Shown here piece by piece: positions 11,335 to 22,704 of a DNA stretch of 64,000 nucleotides (the first letter of the stretch is position 1; every line of letters begins with the position of its first letter). Origin of the DNA: Calonectria ilicicola (taxonomy: Eukaryota; Ascomycota; Sordariomycetes; Hypocreales; Nectriaceae); assembly GCA_020809705.1 (NCBI GenBank), contig CP085829.1:124001-188000 (forward strand). The letters run 5' to 3'. Below the pieces are notes generated by a model. It saw only the letters and a program-made list of their open reading frames with translations. It did not search any database and was not told the origin of the DNA. Made by a program: the position numbers and the translations under genes.

Positions 11335-11874
11335 GATGCTTAAATGATGAAGGTGAATGACGTCGGAGTATTTCGAACAAAGATGGTTTTGGATATAGCT
11401 GTCTGAAGACTAATGGCAAGAAATACAACGAACCGAGGGACATTATAACAACACTGCATTTATCGAATAGAAAAAGAGTTCATTGATATGCCCCATGTCT
11501 GCTTCGATTGAACTTGAAATTTTTGAAAACCCTTCCATTTTCATGCCATATTTTGATCAAAGAAGGAATGTGAGGTAACCCCACCTACTTATTGTAGGAA
11601 TTGGTACACATTGCATACCATTTGGATCCAGGCGAATCAAAAAGCACTATGAACCAAGAGAGTTTGAGACTAACTGGTTTGGCTCAAGTGGGACAAACTC
11701 AATAACTTTACCCCAGAAGACCGAATCTACTCACCTTCCAAGCCTCGCCCCATCAACAGAACCAGGTGGATCCCCGTGTCATGCACCTGGAGTATTTAAT
11801 ACCGAATAGTCCAAGTGGATAGTTATTCTCGGTTCATACTTCATCAACATAAACTTCATTCTAATCAAAACGAA
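11335..11874. other. Divergent promoter region
   Basis: 540 bp between the divergently transcribed lyase-family gene and P450. A TATA-like element is annotated within it at 11793-11800. No other element recognised. Confidence 0.5.
11793..11800 (+). promoter_or_regulatory. TATA-like element of the second P450
   Basis: TATTTAAT lies 75 bp upstream of the P450 ATG at 11875, a normal spacing for a fungal TATA-like box. Position and sequence only; not proof of function. Confidence 0.35.
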
Positions 11875-13693
11875 ATGACCGCGATCATCACAGCCAGTTT
11901 CATAGGTGCTTTAATTACTCTAATTTACTATGCCATCAAATACTACCTTGCTAGTCGAAGGCCCAAAAACTTTCCGCCAGGGCCTCCTACCCTCCCATTC
12001 ATTGGAAACTTGCATCAAATCCCTTCAACAAAAGCATGTCTAAAGTATGTCATCTAGTGACCAAGATTTACGATCCCCTTCTAACGACATGACAGATGGG
12101 TTGCGTGGAGGGAAACGTATGGTGACCTCATTGGACTAAAACAAGGCCCCCAGAACGTAATTATTCTCAATCATAAACACGTCAAGGAGTAAGAAATGAT
12201 CTCCCTTTTTTATGCACAAGCCTGACATATTTAGACTCTTCGATAAACGAGGCGCAATATATTCAAGTCGAGTGCCGCACTACATTGGGGAGCTTGCCGC
12301 AGGAGGGCATGAAATTCATCTTCTCCTCTCACCGTATGGCAATGCTTGGAGAAAACAGCGCAAAGTGATGCAGGGCCTACTAAGCATTAGCGAGGTCAGC
12401 AAAGTACGGCCGATCCAGAGTGCCGAGGCTATTTCTACACTGTATCTCATATTGAAGGAGCCTCGGGGCTGGTTTGATCATGTTCGGAGATTCTCGACAG
12501 CCGTGATATTGGCGAGTGTTTATGCGCAACGTGGAGCTCGTTTCGAATCAAAAAAGGTCAGAGACCTTTACGATGTACAAACACAATTCAATGCTTTGCT
12601 CGAGCCTGGAGTCACACCCCCTGTCGATGATCTCCCGATTTTAAAATACGTACCCGAGTGGATGGCTAGTTGGAAGACAGGTGAGAGAAATAAGAGAGAA
12701 GCAAGAGGTTCTCTACGGAGATCTTATGAACGAAACAAGGGAGAGGATGAAAGAAGGAGAAAAAGACTGTTTCATGGCCAAGATTATTTCAAGTCAAGAG
12801 AAGCATGGGCTAGACGATTTTACCATGGCTCGACTCGGTGGAGTATTTGTCTGTGATAAACTTCTAAACGCGTCTTCGTACCGTGCTAACTATTTTCAGA
12901 TGGAGGCTGGTTCTGATACAACCGCATCCTCTCTACTTACCTTTATTCTTGCAATGATAAAGTATCCAGAAGTCTTAAAGAAGGCGCAAGATGAAGTTGA
13001 TCGCGTTTGTGGGCTAGATAGAGCACCAACCATCGAGGACATTGACAACCTGCCTTATATACAGGCTTGTGTTTCGGAGGTATTCGCCATGCATGAGAAT
13101 ACTTTTCCAAGTACTAACGATGTCGGCAGCTGTTGAGATGGCGTCCTGTTGCCCCAGCCGGAGCACCGCACGTGGTTATTCAGGATGATGTTTATGAAGG
13201 TTATTCGATTCCCAAGGGGACTGTGCTGATTCCTAATATATGGCTCATCTCGCGGGATGAACAAGATTTTGATCGGCCAGACGAGTTCTTTCCTGAGCGT
13301 TTTTTGGACAGTAAATTTGGAACTCGTGAAGCAATCGACGAGGAGAGTGCTGATCACCGAAGGCAAACGTATGCCTTCGGCGCTGGAAGACGAGTGTGCC
13401 CGGGTCAGCATCTCGCGATTAATGCACTTGTAAGAATCTCAAGAGCCATGTTTGTCCCTGCTAACTTATTATTATAGTTGATTAGCATTGCAAAGATGGT
13501 ATGGACGTTTAACATTACGCCCGAAAGACCTGAGGTTGACACCAACTTCGAAACGGCCTTCACTGAGGGATTGGCAATAGCGCCCAAGAGATTCGATGCC
13601 CGCTTCGAACCTCGGTCTGAGAACCATGTGGCGATTCTTGAACAAGATTTTAATAGCATAAAAAGCCTCCTAGAGAATTTCGAGGTTTCTTAG
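11875..13693 (+). CDS. Cytochrome P450 with an apparent internal frameshift
   Basis: Microsomal class II P450, 523 aa if the frame is mended. Exons: 11875-12044, 12096-12188, 12235-12676 continuing in another frame at 12678-12848, then 12900-13079, 13130-13429, 13478-13693. Visible: N-terminal anchor (IGALITLIYYAIKYYLA), hinge FPPGPPTLPFIGN, C-helix AWRKQRK, I-helix MEAGSDTTASSLL, K-helix ELLR within CVSELLRWRPVAP, PERF, and the heme loop FGAGRRVCPG. All catalytic motifs are therefore present. Between AAG (12674-12676) and CAG (12678-12680) one base too many (or two too few) separates WMASWK from VREIREKQEVLYGDL, and no intron of plausible size explains it. It is either a recent inactivating indel or a sequence error. 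It belongs to the oxidative gene cluster; substrate unknown. Confidence 0.82.
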
Positions 13694-14758
13694 AAGGGCA
13701 GTCAGAGAGGTTCGAAACATACCAGCCAGGGATAGATTGCAAGTCATTGTACAAATAATCCATTCTCCCATCTAAATAGAAAAACCAAAGCCTAAATTTA
13801 TTATCAAAAATAAATACCGGAAAACTTGATTTCACTGCAGGGTATGAGATAACCTGTGCACTTATTTTCAGCAGACGCACGCAGATCTATCCTTGTTTCT
13901 CTAGTGATGGCCTTACGTACAAGTCCTACATAGCATTACGCACTCAAAGTCATCAAGCTTTGGCTCCTTGTATGCACTTCCCACATGATTCTGCCAGGAA
14001 CACTGAAGGTGTAGCATAAATACCTGCTTGCGGTTGCGTCCGAGACCAGTGAGGGTCGATCCAAAGTCCAACTATGTCGACGCTTGAGCAGGCTTGAGCA
14101 TGCTTGACGGTCATCTTGAGAGCATCTGCCATGCATTTCCGTTACGTGGTACAAAGACTGGTCAATTGTGCCCACTCTCATGCGACAGAGTTGAGTCGAA
14201 TCCCCGCACATCTCCACTTCTGACCCTGTGCCTCGCTAAGCGGATTTCGGAAGCGCGAGGCCATTTTGTCTCACAGCGTCCTCGTATCCGCAATGATCAA
14301 CCATCTTGGGCCTAAATTTATGAAGTAACTGCCGCCTTGGCTTTATGGCTTGATAAACCCAAACCAAATAGGAGATGACGGGTTTAAAGCATCGCGATGC
14401 TGGCATCATCATAGCCCCACTATTCACCACCCTGATCGGATCCGACGGGTGTGACAATAAGGTCCTTCGCTCAGAAATTCCTTGTCATTGACTTGAAAAG
14501 AAATAGCCTTTGTTAGGCAGGTACCGTGGTAATTTTCCAAGTGACGTTATTATTAATTCTGACCGCGTCTTCCATTGAACAACACTCCGTTCCCGTTCCA
14601 TCATGCGCTAACGGGCCTGGCGTTACGCCGATGCCGCGATTATTCAGCACATAACGCGTCCATTCGGAGACGATCGCTTTAAGGATTGATACAACATACG
14701 ACTTGTAATTTTTAAACTTAATCCTGTTGCTCTCACCAGCTTTTACCACAGTGTCACA
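13694..14758. other. Intergenic, no gene seen
   Basis: 1.06 kb between two rightward genes. Open frames are short and motif-free. The sequence gtcgaatcccc near 14190 recalls a tRNA T-loop, but no cloverleaf can be built around it. The promoter of the dehydrogenase should lie at its right end. Confidence 0.55.
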
Positions 14759-16047
14759 ATGGCGTCACTTTTGAATCTTCTCCGTCGAAATTATGCGACT
14801 TTCAACCCGCCAGTGGTCCCGAAAAGTGATGACGCGCTCCGTGTCGGCATCCTTGGCGCTGCTAACATCGCGTATGTCTAGCAATCCATTCCGAAAACCC
14901 AATCCTACATTAATGGAAAATTAAATGCTAAATTCCACCAAGCCCACTTGCACTCATCAACCCAGCTAAATCTCATCCAGAGGTAAAGATTCAAGCTGTG
15001 GCAGCCCGAGACCAAAACAAAGCCGCTGCGTATGCGAAAAAGCACAACATCCCGGATGTCAAAGTCGACTATCAGGCCATCCTTGACGACCTCGAGATTG
15101 ACTGCGTGTACATTCCACTTCCCAATGGTCTCCACTACGAATGGGCCGTCAAGGCACTAAATGCCGGAAAGCATGTTCTTCTGGAAAAGCCCTCTGTGTC
15201 CAATGCCCACCAAGCACAGCAGCTCTTCAACTTACCCATCTTGCACCAGCCAAATGCGCCCATAATACTTGAGGCCTTCCACTACCGCTTTCATCCTAGC
15301 TGGCAACTGTTTTTGTCCTTGTTGGATCAGCCAAATGTCCGCAATGCACGTGCTACCAACGCGGTACCGTGGTTTGTTTTCCCCGCCGATGACATCCGAT
15401 TCCAGTACGGTCTCGCGGGGGGCGCTTTGATGGATCTCGGCACATATTGCGTTAATGCACTAAGGCAAACGTTTGGAGCCGAGGCAACTGAATGTTCAGT
15501 GGCCGAGTTTAAGATGATGCCCGCACCTGAGAAGTACGCGGAGCATGGTTGGAACGTCAAGTGGATTATGCCCAACGGAGGCATTGCAGAGAGCGAGGGT
15601 GACTTGCGTGCGGGGCTGGGTCAGTTGGGGATTCCTCGAATTAAAGTACAACATGATCAGATTGCGATTGAGGATCCAAATGTGGCAGAAAATCATGAGA
15701 AGCTACGCACCCGCGAGGTCGAGTTTCTTAATTTCATGGGGCCGTCAATTTGGCATCGCATCGACGTCAAGGATCAATTTATTCTAAGAGATGCTGCAAC
15801 AGGCGAGATAAAGAAGCGGTGGACGGAAAAGACATCACGAAAGGCGTACACATATCAAGATGCAGCTATTGAGGGTGTTGGCGAGGGGTGGTGGACAACA
15901 TATCGCCATCAGCTGGAGCAATTTGTCAATCGTGTCAAGGGAAGGAAGACAAATGTTTGGGTTGACGGCGAGGATAGCATCTCGCAAGCGAAGATGATCG
16001 ATATGACATACGAAAAGGGAACTCTACCAGCACGAGGACTTGAATAG
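14759..16047 (+). CDS. Gfo/Idh/MocA family NAD(P)-dependent oxidoreductase
   Basis: 405 aa dehydrogenase of the sugar/dihydrodiol dehydrogenase type. Exons 14759-14871 and 14943-16047; splicing joins GAANI-A to PLALINPAKSHPEVK in phase. The Rossmann nucleotide motif LRVGILGAANIA follows a short N-terminal extension (MASLLNLLRRNYATFNPP) typical of fungal members. The catalytic EKP signature is present as HVLLEKPS, followed by the substrate-domain EAFHYRFHPSWQL and GGALMDLGTYCVNALR. Related fungal proteins are annotated as D-xylose 1-dehydrogenase or trans-1,2-dihydrodiol dehydrogenase. Either could fit a locus of ring-oxidising enzymes, but the substrate is not decided. Probably cytosolic; the N-terminal extension with Arg and no acidic residues could be a weak mitochondrial presequence. 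Confidence 0.92.
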
Positions 16048-16724
16048 GCTAGGCAGCCTCACCTGAAAGGTAGGAGGGAGAATGCATGTTCATTGTTTCT
16101 TTTTATAAACGCTTCAAATCTCCCACAGCCAGTGTATTTGTGCCTCCTCAAATATGCCGGCATGTTTTGAATTGTCCAACTTACTTTGGAATCCGTTGTC
16201 GAGCAGGCTGGTCTTGATCGCTTGGTCCAGAGGCGGCGGGTCCGTCACTGTAGTAGTCTGTAGTTCGGGATAAGTTAAAACAAACAACTCTGCCCTCAAC
16301 AGCTCCTCACCGCTTCCAATTCATTCCACTTTCAAATCCTCACAACGGCCTTTTGTAGGATAATTCACCCAAGTCTACCTACACTTTCGGATGCGGCCCG
16401 CAACCCGGTTATGGCGCGTCTTGGCATTGAGTACCAGTTGCGGGTCACCAGCCCAACCATGTGCACATCGGACGACTTTGCCCTTCAAAGCTATTCAAAT
16501 TGCTGACATCTCGGCCAGAAAGGAAAATGTACGCGTTTACATTCTCTGTAGCAAGCAGGCGACCGACTTCGGCAAAGAACCCCACACGAACCGAATTTTC
16601 GTAATATCTGAGGAGAGGCGCCACATAAATTGTCCACTGGAGTAACATCCTACTTCTAATTGACTAGGCTTCAAAATTGGGCAGTAATCGGCGACCCCAA
16701 TCTCATTTCACAGCTTTACCCATA
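16048..16724. other. Intergenic, no gene seen
   Basis: 680 bp between two rightward genes. Holds the 3' end of the dehydrogenase transcript and the promoter of the monooxygenase. No motif-bearing open frame. Confidence 0.55.
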
Positions 16725-18719
16725 ATGTCCCCTGAAATCGCTACGAATGATTATGCAACTCTTGGTGGTTCACCTGAGTTTGGCTATGTTGGCGCCAAAC
16801 CACTGAGAATTACTGACCCTCCGCCCAAGGATGAAGTATTGCGAATGTATGCTTCTTTCAGGGAAAATCGAATAAACTCCTGGAGCTCACAGCAGTATTT
16901 TGAACCAGAGAATGCAGCCTCGGAGCGCTTTCAGGCACTTGAAAAAGACAGGTGGGTCAACCACTCCTTGCTCGACTCTCAGACCCCAAACTTGCGTGAT
17001 GGGAATGAGTTCAAATTCATCATTATGGGTGCGGGGTATGGAGGGCTTTTGTATGCCGTTCGCCTTATTCAAGCGGGGTTTCTCACAAGCGACATTCGAT
17101 TCATCGACAACGCCGGCAGTTGGGGAGGTACTTGGTACTGGAACCAGTATCCAGGATTGATGTGTGATGTTGAATCGTCAATCTACATGCCACTTCTAGA
17201 AGAGACGAACTACATACCAAAGCACCGGTACTCATATGGGCCAGAGCTAAAGGAGCATGCTGAACGAATTGCTAAACAATGGGGACTCCTGGGACATTTC
17301 CGGACCAAGGTCGACCATGCCGAATGGCACGAGGAGTCAAAGAGATGGATCCTAAAAATGACGGAAAATAAAGGGCCAGAGAAGGACCCGGCCCGCCTCA
17401 CTATTACCGCTCAATTTGTAATTGCTGCAAACGGTTTTCTCAATCATCCCAAAATACCTAAAATCTCTGGTTTAGGCGACTTTGAAGGCCCCATTTTTCA
17501 CACTGCGCGTTGGGATTATGATGTGACTGGTGGTTCACCGGGGGATCCAACACTCAATGGTCTCACAGGCAAGAAAGTGGGCATCATCGGGACAGGCTGC
17601 ACGGCAGTCCAGGTCATCCCTCAACTTTCCAAGTGGGCGAAGGAGTTGTACGTCTTCCAACGAACACCAATCGCAGTTGCACATCGGGACCAGCAGGCTA
17701 TTGATGAGCAGCAATGGAAGGCCAATGTCGCCACCCACAAGGGTTGGCAGGCTGACAGGAGCAAAAATTACTGTGTCTGGGTTCAAGGCTGGGAAGCGCC
17801 GACTAACTTGGTGGACGACGAATGGACGAGACTAAGAACATACAGTGCCTTCATGGGTGCTCCGCATGAAAGGCCAATAACTGCAAACGAGGTCGCAAGC
17901 CATGTGAATAAACTCCTGCAACTTGACGGCCCTTCTGCAGAAGCCAGACGCCAACGAGTGCGCGACATGGTCAAGGATCCTACGACCGCCGATCTCCTTG
18001 TGCCGTGGTATCCAACATGGTGCAAGAGACCAACATTCCACGATGATTATTTTCCCACTTTCAATCTTCCACATGTTCACCCTGTCGACTCATCTGGCAG
18101 CGGTATAGATCATGCGACAAGAAAGGGCCTCGTCATTGATGATAGGGAGTACGAAGTTGATATCCTCATCTGCAGCACAGGCTATCGTTCTCCAAGCGAT
18201 GGGGACCTTGAACCTGGTTTTGTTGCAAATATGTCATTCAAGGGCCGCCATGGTCTGCTGCTCTCAGACAAGTGGCGGAGCAAAGGAGCAACAACACTTC
18301 ACGGCTGGACGACGCACAATTTTCCCAATCTAATTCTTGGTGGTTATACCCAAATGGGCCATTCAAGCAATACGACCTATCAAATAGATCAGAAGGCATA
18401 CCATGTCGCGCATGTTCTTGCAGAGATTCACAAACGCGTCCAAAACACCACTAGACTGACAGTCGAGCCTACAGAAGATGCGGAGGAGACTTGGTCCGAA
18501 GAAATTGCAAAGCACGCCGGCTGGCTTACCTCTTTTGGTATTTGCACGACGTCCAGCTCCGAGCCTAAAACAGGAGACGATCTCGCTAAAGTGTCAAAGG
18601 AGGAAGCAGCAAAAAAAGCAAGGGCGGCACCATATGGTCAAGGCCTGTTGGTGTATAAGCACGTTTTGGAATGCTGGAGATCAGAAGGGGAGTTCAAGGG
18701 CCTCATTTCCAATTTTTAG
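16725..18719 (+). CDS. Baeyer-Villiger monooxygenase
   Basis: FAD/NADPH monooxygenase that inserts oxygen next to a ketone to give an ester or lactone; 664 aa, single exon. Start MSPEIATNDY at 16725 is the first ATG of the frame. First Rossmann motif MGAGYGG (about residues 101-107) is followed by GSWGGTWYWNQYPGLMCD, conserved in cyclohexanone/steroid-type enzymes. The family fingerprint FxGxxxHTxxWD is seen as FEGPIFHTARWD (about 253-264). The second, NADPH-binding motif is GIIGTGCTAVQ (about 287-297). The length and long N-terminal extension before the FAD fold match fungal members of the larger subclass. No intron, signal peptide or lesion. A lactone product would be a plausible substrate for the dienelactone hydrolase in the same run of genes (inference). 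Confidence 0.95.
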   Translation: MSPEIATNDYATLGGSPEFGYVGAKPLRITDPPPKDEVLRMYASFRENRINSWSSQQYFEPENAASERFQALEKDRWVNHSLLDSQTPNLRDGNEFKFIIMGAGYGGLLYAVRLIQAGFLTSDIRFIDNAGSWGGTWYWNQYPGLMCDVESSIYMPLLEETNYIPKHRYSYGPELKEHAERIAKQWGLLGHFRTKVDHAEWHEESKRWILKMTENKGPEKDPARLTITAQFVIAANGFLNHPKIPKISGLGDFEGPIFHTARWDYDVTGGSPGDPTLNGLTGKKVGIIGTGCTAVQVIPQLSKWAKELYVFQRTPIAVAHRDQQAIDEQQWKANVATHKGWQADRSKNYCVWVQGWEAPTNLVDDEWTRLRTYSAFMGAPHERPITANEVASHVNKLLQLDGPSAEARRQRVRDMVKDPTTADLLVPWYPTWCKRPTFHDDYFPTFNLPHVHPVDSSGSGIDHATRKGLVIDDREYEVDILICSTGYRSPSDGDLEPGFVANMSFKGRHGLLLSDKWRSKGATTLHGWTTHNFPNLILGGYTQMGHSSNTTYQIDQKAYHVAHVLAEIHKRVQNTTRLTVEPTEDAEETWSEEIAKHAGWLTSFGICTTSSSEPKTGDDLAKVSKEEAAKKARAAPYGQGLLVYKHVLECWRSEGEFKGLISNF

Positions 18720-19009
18720 TCATTTGAAAGGGCTTGTTGATGATTCAATGTACCTCAACCGAAACAGTTGGTTAGGATATCAGAGACTAGAGACTTTTTT
18801 GATCAAATGCAAAAGGTGACTCAATTATTCCATATCAATCACGACTTTTAAAATTTTAAGTTGTTAATTATTCAGTTCCAATTGACATAAGCTACTTCAC
18901 GTCATAATCATAAATTTGCACGACGTCACTAGGCTAATGAACAGATGTTGTATTGGTCCAGTGACGCAGTCTCCTATGGCTTCACTATGTATGTACTTCA
19001 TCAAGCGGG

Positions 19010-20458
19010 CTAAATTTTAGAGAAGAGGTACTTCATGCCAGCCCAAATTTCCTTACCAGAAGGCAGAATGTTGCTAGCTGGAACAGTGAAACCACCTCCA
19101 CTTGAGGATGCCGGTCGCAGTTCCAGGGCCCAAGCCAATTCAGCCTTGGCAACGTCAAATACCCAATCATTGCTTCCACCAGCGGTTTGGTAAATAGTCT
19201 GGCACGTGGGTCCATACTGGAAGCTCAATCCATTCACGCCCCGAATAGCGCTTGCGACGCCACTTGCCAGGCTCATCTGGGTGTTCAGGTTGCTAGCAGT
19301 TGCAGAGCAGCTATATCCATAGGGCAGAAGAATCAGCTGGCTATAAGAATGCCAATCGACGTAAAACTTGATGCCAGTGCTGTCCGCAATGCTCTTTGTG
19401 TGGTTTACCAAAGCGCGGTTTTCGGGCGTATCACCAGCCGCCAACCCGCGGTAAGTCTCATCACAGGGGTTGGTTGACGAGCCACCAGCAATGTTCCACT
19501 GATAGGGCCAGTTGCGGTTGACGTCTGTTCCCACGCAGGATTGGCCGGAGCGAGTCTGGCGATTCTTGCGCCAGAGACGGTTGGTCGTGGTTGTGTAAAC
19601 GAAACCTATCAGCCGGCTCAATTAGTTTATATGTATAGATGTCAAAGGTTTGATCTTATCTCACCGTCAGGATTGACAATGGGAAGCACATAAATGTCAT
19701 AGTTGTCAAGAGTGTTGCGGACGGTGGCATCGTTGCTCTGGTAGCCACTAATGATTTCGTATGTCATGTATTCGACAGTCTAGTAGGATCAGCCAAATAT
19801 TCCATCTAAAATTTTACTTCAAGATTTTGTGCCTCACCGGTGCAGTAATCCACTCGCGAGCATGCACAGTGCCGTGCCAGATGATGGCTGGCTTCTTGCC
19901 CTTACCACTGGAGCCCCAGAGATGAATGCCGCGAAGAGGCCTGTTCTCAACCGAGTTTCCGGCAGTGAAGATCTCGGAGTTGCTGGGGAAGGAGGCTTGT
20001 AAATCGGACAAAAACTGAAGGTGTTGGTCCAAGGTATGATAGGAATTGAAGTAGGAAATGTCAGGCAAAGCTGCGATTGTGTCTTGAAGTCTCATAACGG
20101 CTGCAGGAGATAAATTGATCAGCGCTCAAAATGCACGAGTTTTATCGTTGCGGAGTGACTAACGGTCATAATCCTCCAATTCACCTTCGGCAGCGAACTC
20201 GGCACCCAAGTCACTACTAATCAGAGTGGTGTTGAGGTCAAGAGCTTCAAAAGCCTCAAGGCTCTCGGGCGCAACAGCAACTTCGATATCCTTGTGGTTG
20301 CTAGCGCAGCTTAGGGACACAGTATTGAGGTCAGCCAGCAAGCTTTCAACCGCACTGTGGTCATCGCCAGCGTCTATGCTGTATGCTTTGTAGCCATCAT
20401 ACGACACCTTTGCGGCAGCAAGGGGCACAAGAAGCCCAATGGCAGTAGCGAACTTCAT
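19010..20458 (-). CDS. Secreted zinc carboxypeptidase (M14A)
   Basis: Extracellular metallocarboxypeptidase of the carboxypeptidase A/B type, 422 aa as pre-pro-enzyme. Exons 20458-20164, 20100-19838, 19779-19665, 19605-19010; all phases close. Signal peptide MKFATAIGLLVPLAAAK, then a propeptide of about 90 residues, then the catalytic domain. Zinc ligands are His and Glu of GTVHAREWI and the His of YVDWHSYSQLILLPYGYS. Substrate-binding residues lie in PIVNPDGF and TDVNRNWP, and the catalytic Glu is in AWALELR near the C-terminus. Cysteines SCVGTDV and NPCDETYRG resemble the disulfide-forming pair of fungal enzymes. Removes C-terminal amino acids from peptides outside the cell. No lesion seen. 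Confidence 0.95.
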
Positions 20459-22157
20459 CGTTGCTTTTGTAAATTAAAGCTCGATATAGCTAAGACACAA
20501 AAGAAGAATTCCCAGAGAATTCACCTTGGTATATATAGAGTCTTGCTCCATAGTGATCTTGGCAGATGCACCCAGTGTAATCTGCAGCTTTTCACATGCC
20601 CAACTAATGGCAAATCATTGCAAGAGAAAACGACCTACCAAACTGGTTAGGTAACACCGAGTGCTGATCCCCTAAGTCCCGATACGAGACAAAAGTGCGG
20701 CTTGGTTTGAGAAGGTCGTGCTATCGACGAGGAGACAAAAGATCTTGGAACGGCTGACCTGCCTTTTTGAGATAGGCGGCGAACAGTGCATTGTCCGTTA
20801 TGCATAAGTCTAAATCCAACATCTGGTCAGGTGTGTGGGGTACTTTTTTTTTCCTCCAGTCGGTAGTCTACCCCTCAATTCTTGGCTTCTAGGGTACTAG
20901 GTAACATTGCGATGTGCGTTGGGGAAGCGCTTAACGAGGGCCTCGGGTGCAGCCAAATCTGCGCCCCAAAGGTCGGAAGACCACGAATATTCCTCAACAC
21001 AGATGAGCCATAATACTTAGCGCGATTATACCGCCGACTTTGATCGACCCAGGATAGCATTCTATTAGCCAGTGAAATACCTCGCTTTGTATAAAACCCC
21101 ACAAGCACGTGGGGTATTCCTTCATAATGAAGATAATAAATAAAAAGGATCAGAATCACCGAATATTTGTAGACAATTCAGAATGTATCCAATCGCGTTC
21201 GTCTAAAAGAATAAAAATCCTTCTGAATCAGTAGTAATCTATTTGAACTTTGTATCTCCTTTGTTAACGGGGTGACAACCTTCAAATCGTATTGATTCAT
21301 GATTGATATTGGTGTAGGAGCAAACGATTTCTTTTAAAAGGCAATGCACTGTAACGATCAAATCCTTGCACAAAAGTGAGTAGATGATTGCCTAGATGTG
21401 CGTTTAAATGCGGGTTCGCTGATCAGTTATATACTCAATGGTGCGTCACCCACACAATGAATCAACGTTTATAATTTAAAGCTTCAATGTTTTTTTAGTG
21501 TGTTCCAGAAATTAAAGTTGAGTGTGTCACATAATAACGAATCGAATCACAACGAGAATGTCCCTTGCCATCGAGAAACGCATCCTCTTTGTTTAGAAGA
21601 GAACCTTGCATTGCTTGCGCGTGTTTCTTTTTTGTTGGATAGGGAACCGAGAAACACCCATACGTTTCTTTGTTTCTATGTTAGACCAGTAAGTGGGTTA
21701 CAAAACAAGTCTGCCGAGAATACCGTGATTGTTTCGTGGGGGGTCAGTTTAGTGAACATATGTACAACTTGAGATCCACATCAATGCCAGAGGAGTCTTG
21801 CATGCAATCATCATTTAAATACCAATGAAAAAGCAGAAGAAAGAAAATCGCGGTTAGCATAGAACCTTCAGCCACATCAATGAATTAGTCACTCGCTCCC
21901 CAACATAATCTCATAGGATAGCGACAAAAGATGCCACATGCCTGATAAAAAGAATAATTTCAAAATTCTAGTGTTCTTAATTTTCTCTAAATAGTAATGA
22001 CTGATCAGGTGGTGTTAAGGCCATCTGCGGATTGTGAGTGAGCTTGGAAGTAAACTCTTTCCAAAAAGCCAAGATCTATATTCTAGTCAACCTGCTCATG
22101 AATGCATGTTCCAATCCTTCCAATATCCCAAAAAAGAACGTCTAATATTTTTAAAAT
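20459..22157. other. Long intergenic region
   Basis: 1.7 kb with no supported gene. The carboxypeptidase promoter, including a TATA box, occupies its left end. Two open frames of 90-94 codons (minus 21159-20875, plus 21500-21772) show no motif, signal peptide or splice structure and are not called. Confidence 0.5.
20530..20537 (-). promoter_or_regulatory. TATA box of the carboxypeptidase gene
   Basis: TATATATA is 72 bp upstream of the carboxypeptidase ATG (20458) on the minus strand, a good match in sequence and spacing to a strong fungal TATA box. Confidence 0.45.
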
Positions 22158-22704
22158 TCAACATGTGATGTCGTTGCATACCTCGGGCCTAGGCGCAGCA
22201 ACTCCCTCCAAATTTGCAGTAATTCCCAATGTGAGGCCAGCAACCGAAAATATCTCGTCGTAGCTTGGCAATATTGTACAGCAACGTACAGTGTTGACGC
22301 TATTTACATTATCTTGGATGGTGCCGACTCCTTGTTGAATGTCAGCCAGAGCGCCCAATTCCTGTGATGTGGCTGATTGGACTGTTGATAGCGCCTATGT
22401 ATGTTTGGCCGTTGGCACCATCGTCAGGGTTGCAAAGATTTCTCAGCGGCTCTGCCTGGTTACTTTCATCATTTTCAAAGTTCATGGCGTCCTGGATTTT
22501 GAATTCTGGGGTGTCCGCCAGCAGAGGTGATTCATTGATAAAGTTGTTGACTTGATTGAGATCGTCGAAAATTGTATTTATTAGCGTGATGGCATCATCA
22601 GCGCTAAGACATTGAGTAGTCTGTCTTTCATTGATGACGGGGAAACCACGTGCCAAGCACGATGCCATAGAAAGAATATAAATGGCTCCGGCGTGCAACT
22701 TCAT
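22158..22704 (-). pseudogene. Small secreted protein with broken reading frame
   Basis: About 180 residues, fungal secreted protein of unknown function. A signal peptide (KLHAGAIYILSMASCLARG) is followed by a helical segment (AITLINTIFDDLNQVNNFIN) and a C-terminal half with heptad-like VQSATSQELGALADIQQGV and the Cys pair RCCTILPSYDEIF. This order (LNQVNNFI..., ENDE-N-A-L, then RC-x-x-LPAID-like) recalls a family of fungal secreted helical proteins. The first half (22704-22384) and second half (22382-22158) are in different frames: ATC AAC, one extra A at 22383, then GTC CAA. I tested possible GT..AG introns and none restores the second frame with acceptable phase, so a 1-nt insertion or sequence error is the simplest reading. 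Confidence 0.55.

Noticed and set aside
12650..12680. 31-nt GT..AG 'intron' that would mend the P450 frame
   Set aside because: Too short for a fungal intron, and it would remove conserved PEWMASWK; an indel is simpler.
14170..14200. tRNA-like T-loop sequence
   Set aside because: No acceptor stem, D-arm or anticodon arm can be paired around it.
20875..21159. 94-codon minus-strand open frame
   Set aside because: No signal peptide, motif, or splice partner; composition not distinct from intergenic DNA.
22384..22453. Intron from GTAACC to ACATAG in the small secreted protein gene
   Set aside because: It has a plausible branch site, but its length (69 nt) is a multiple of three, so it leaves the frame unchanged and does not reach the second coding half.
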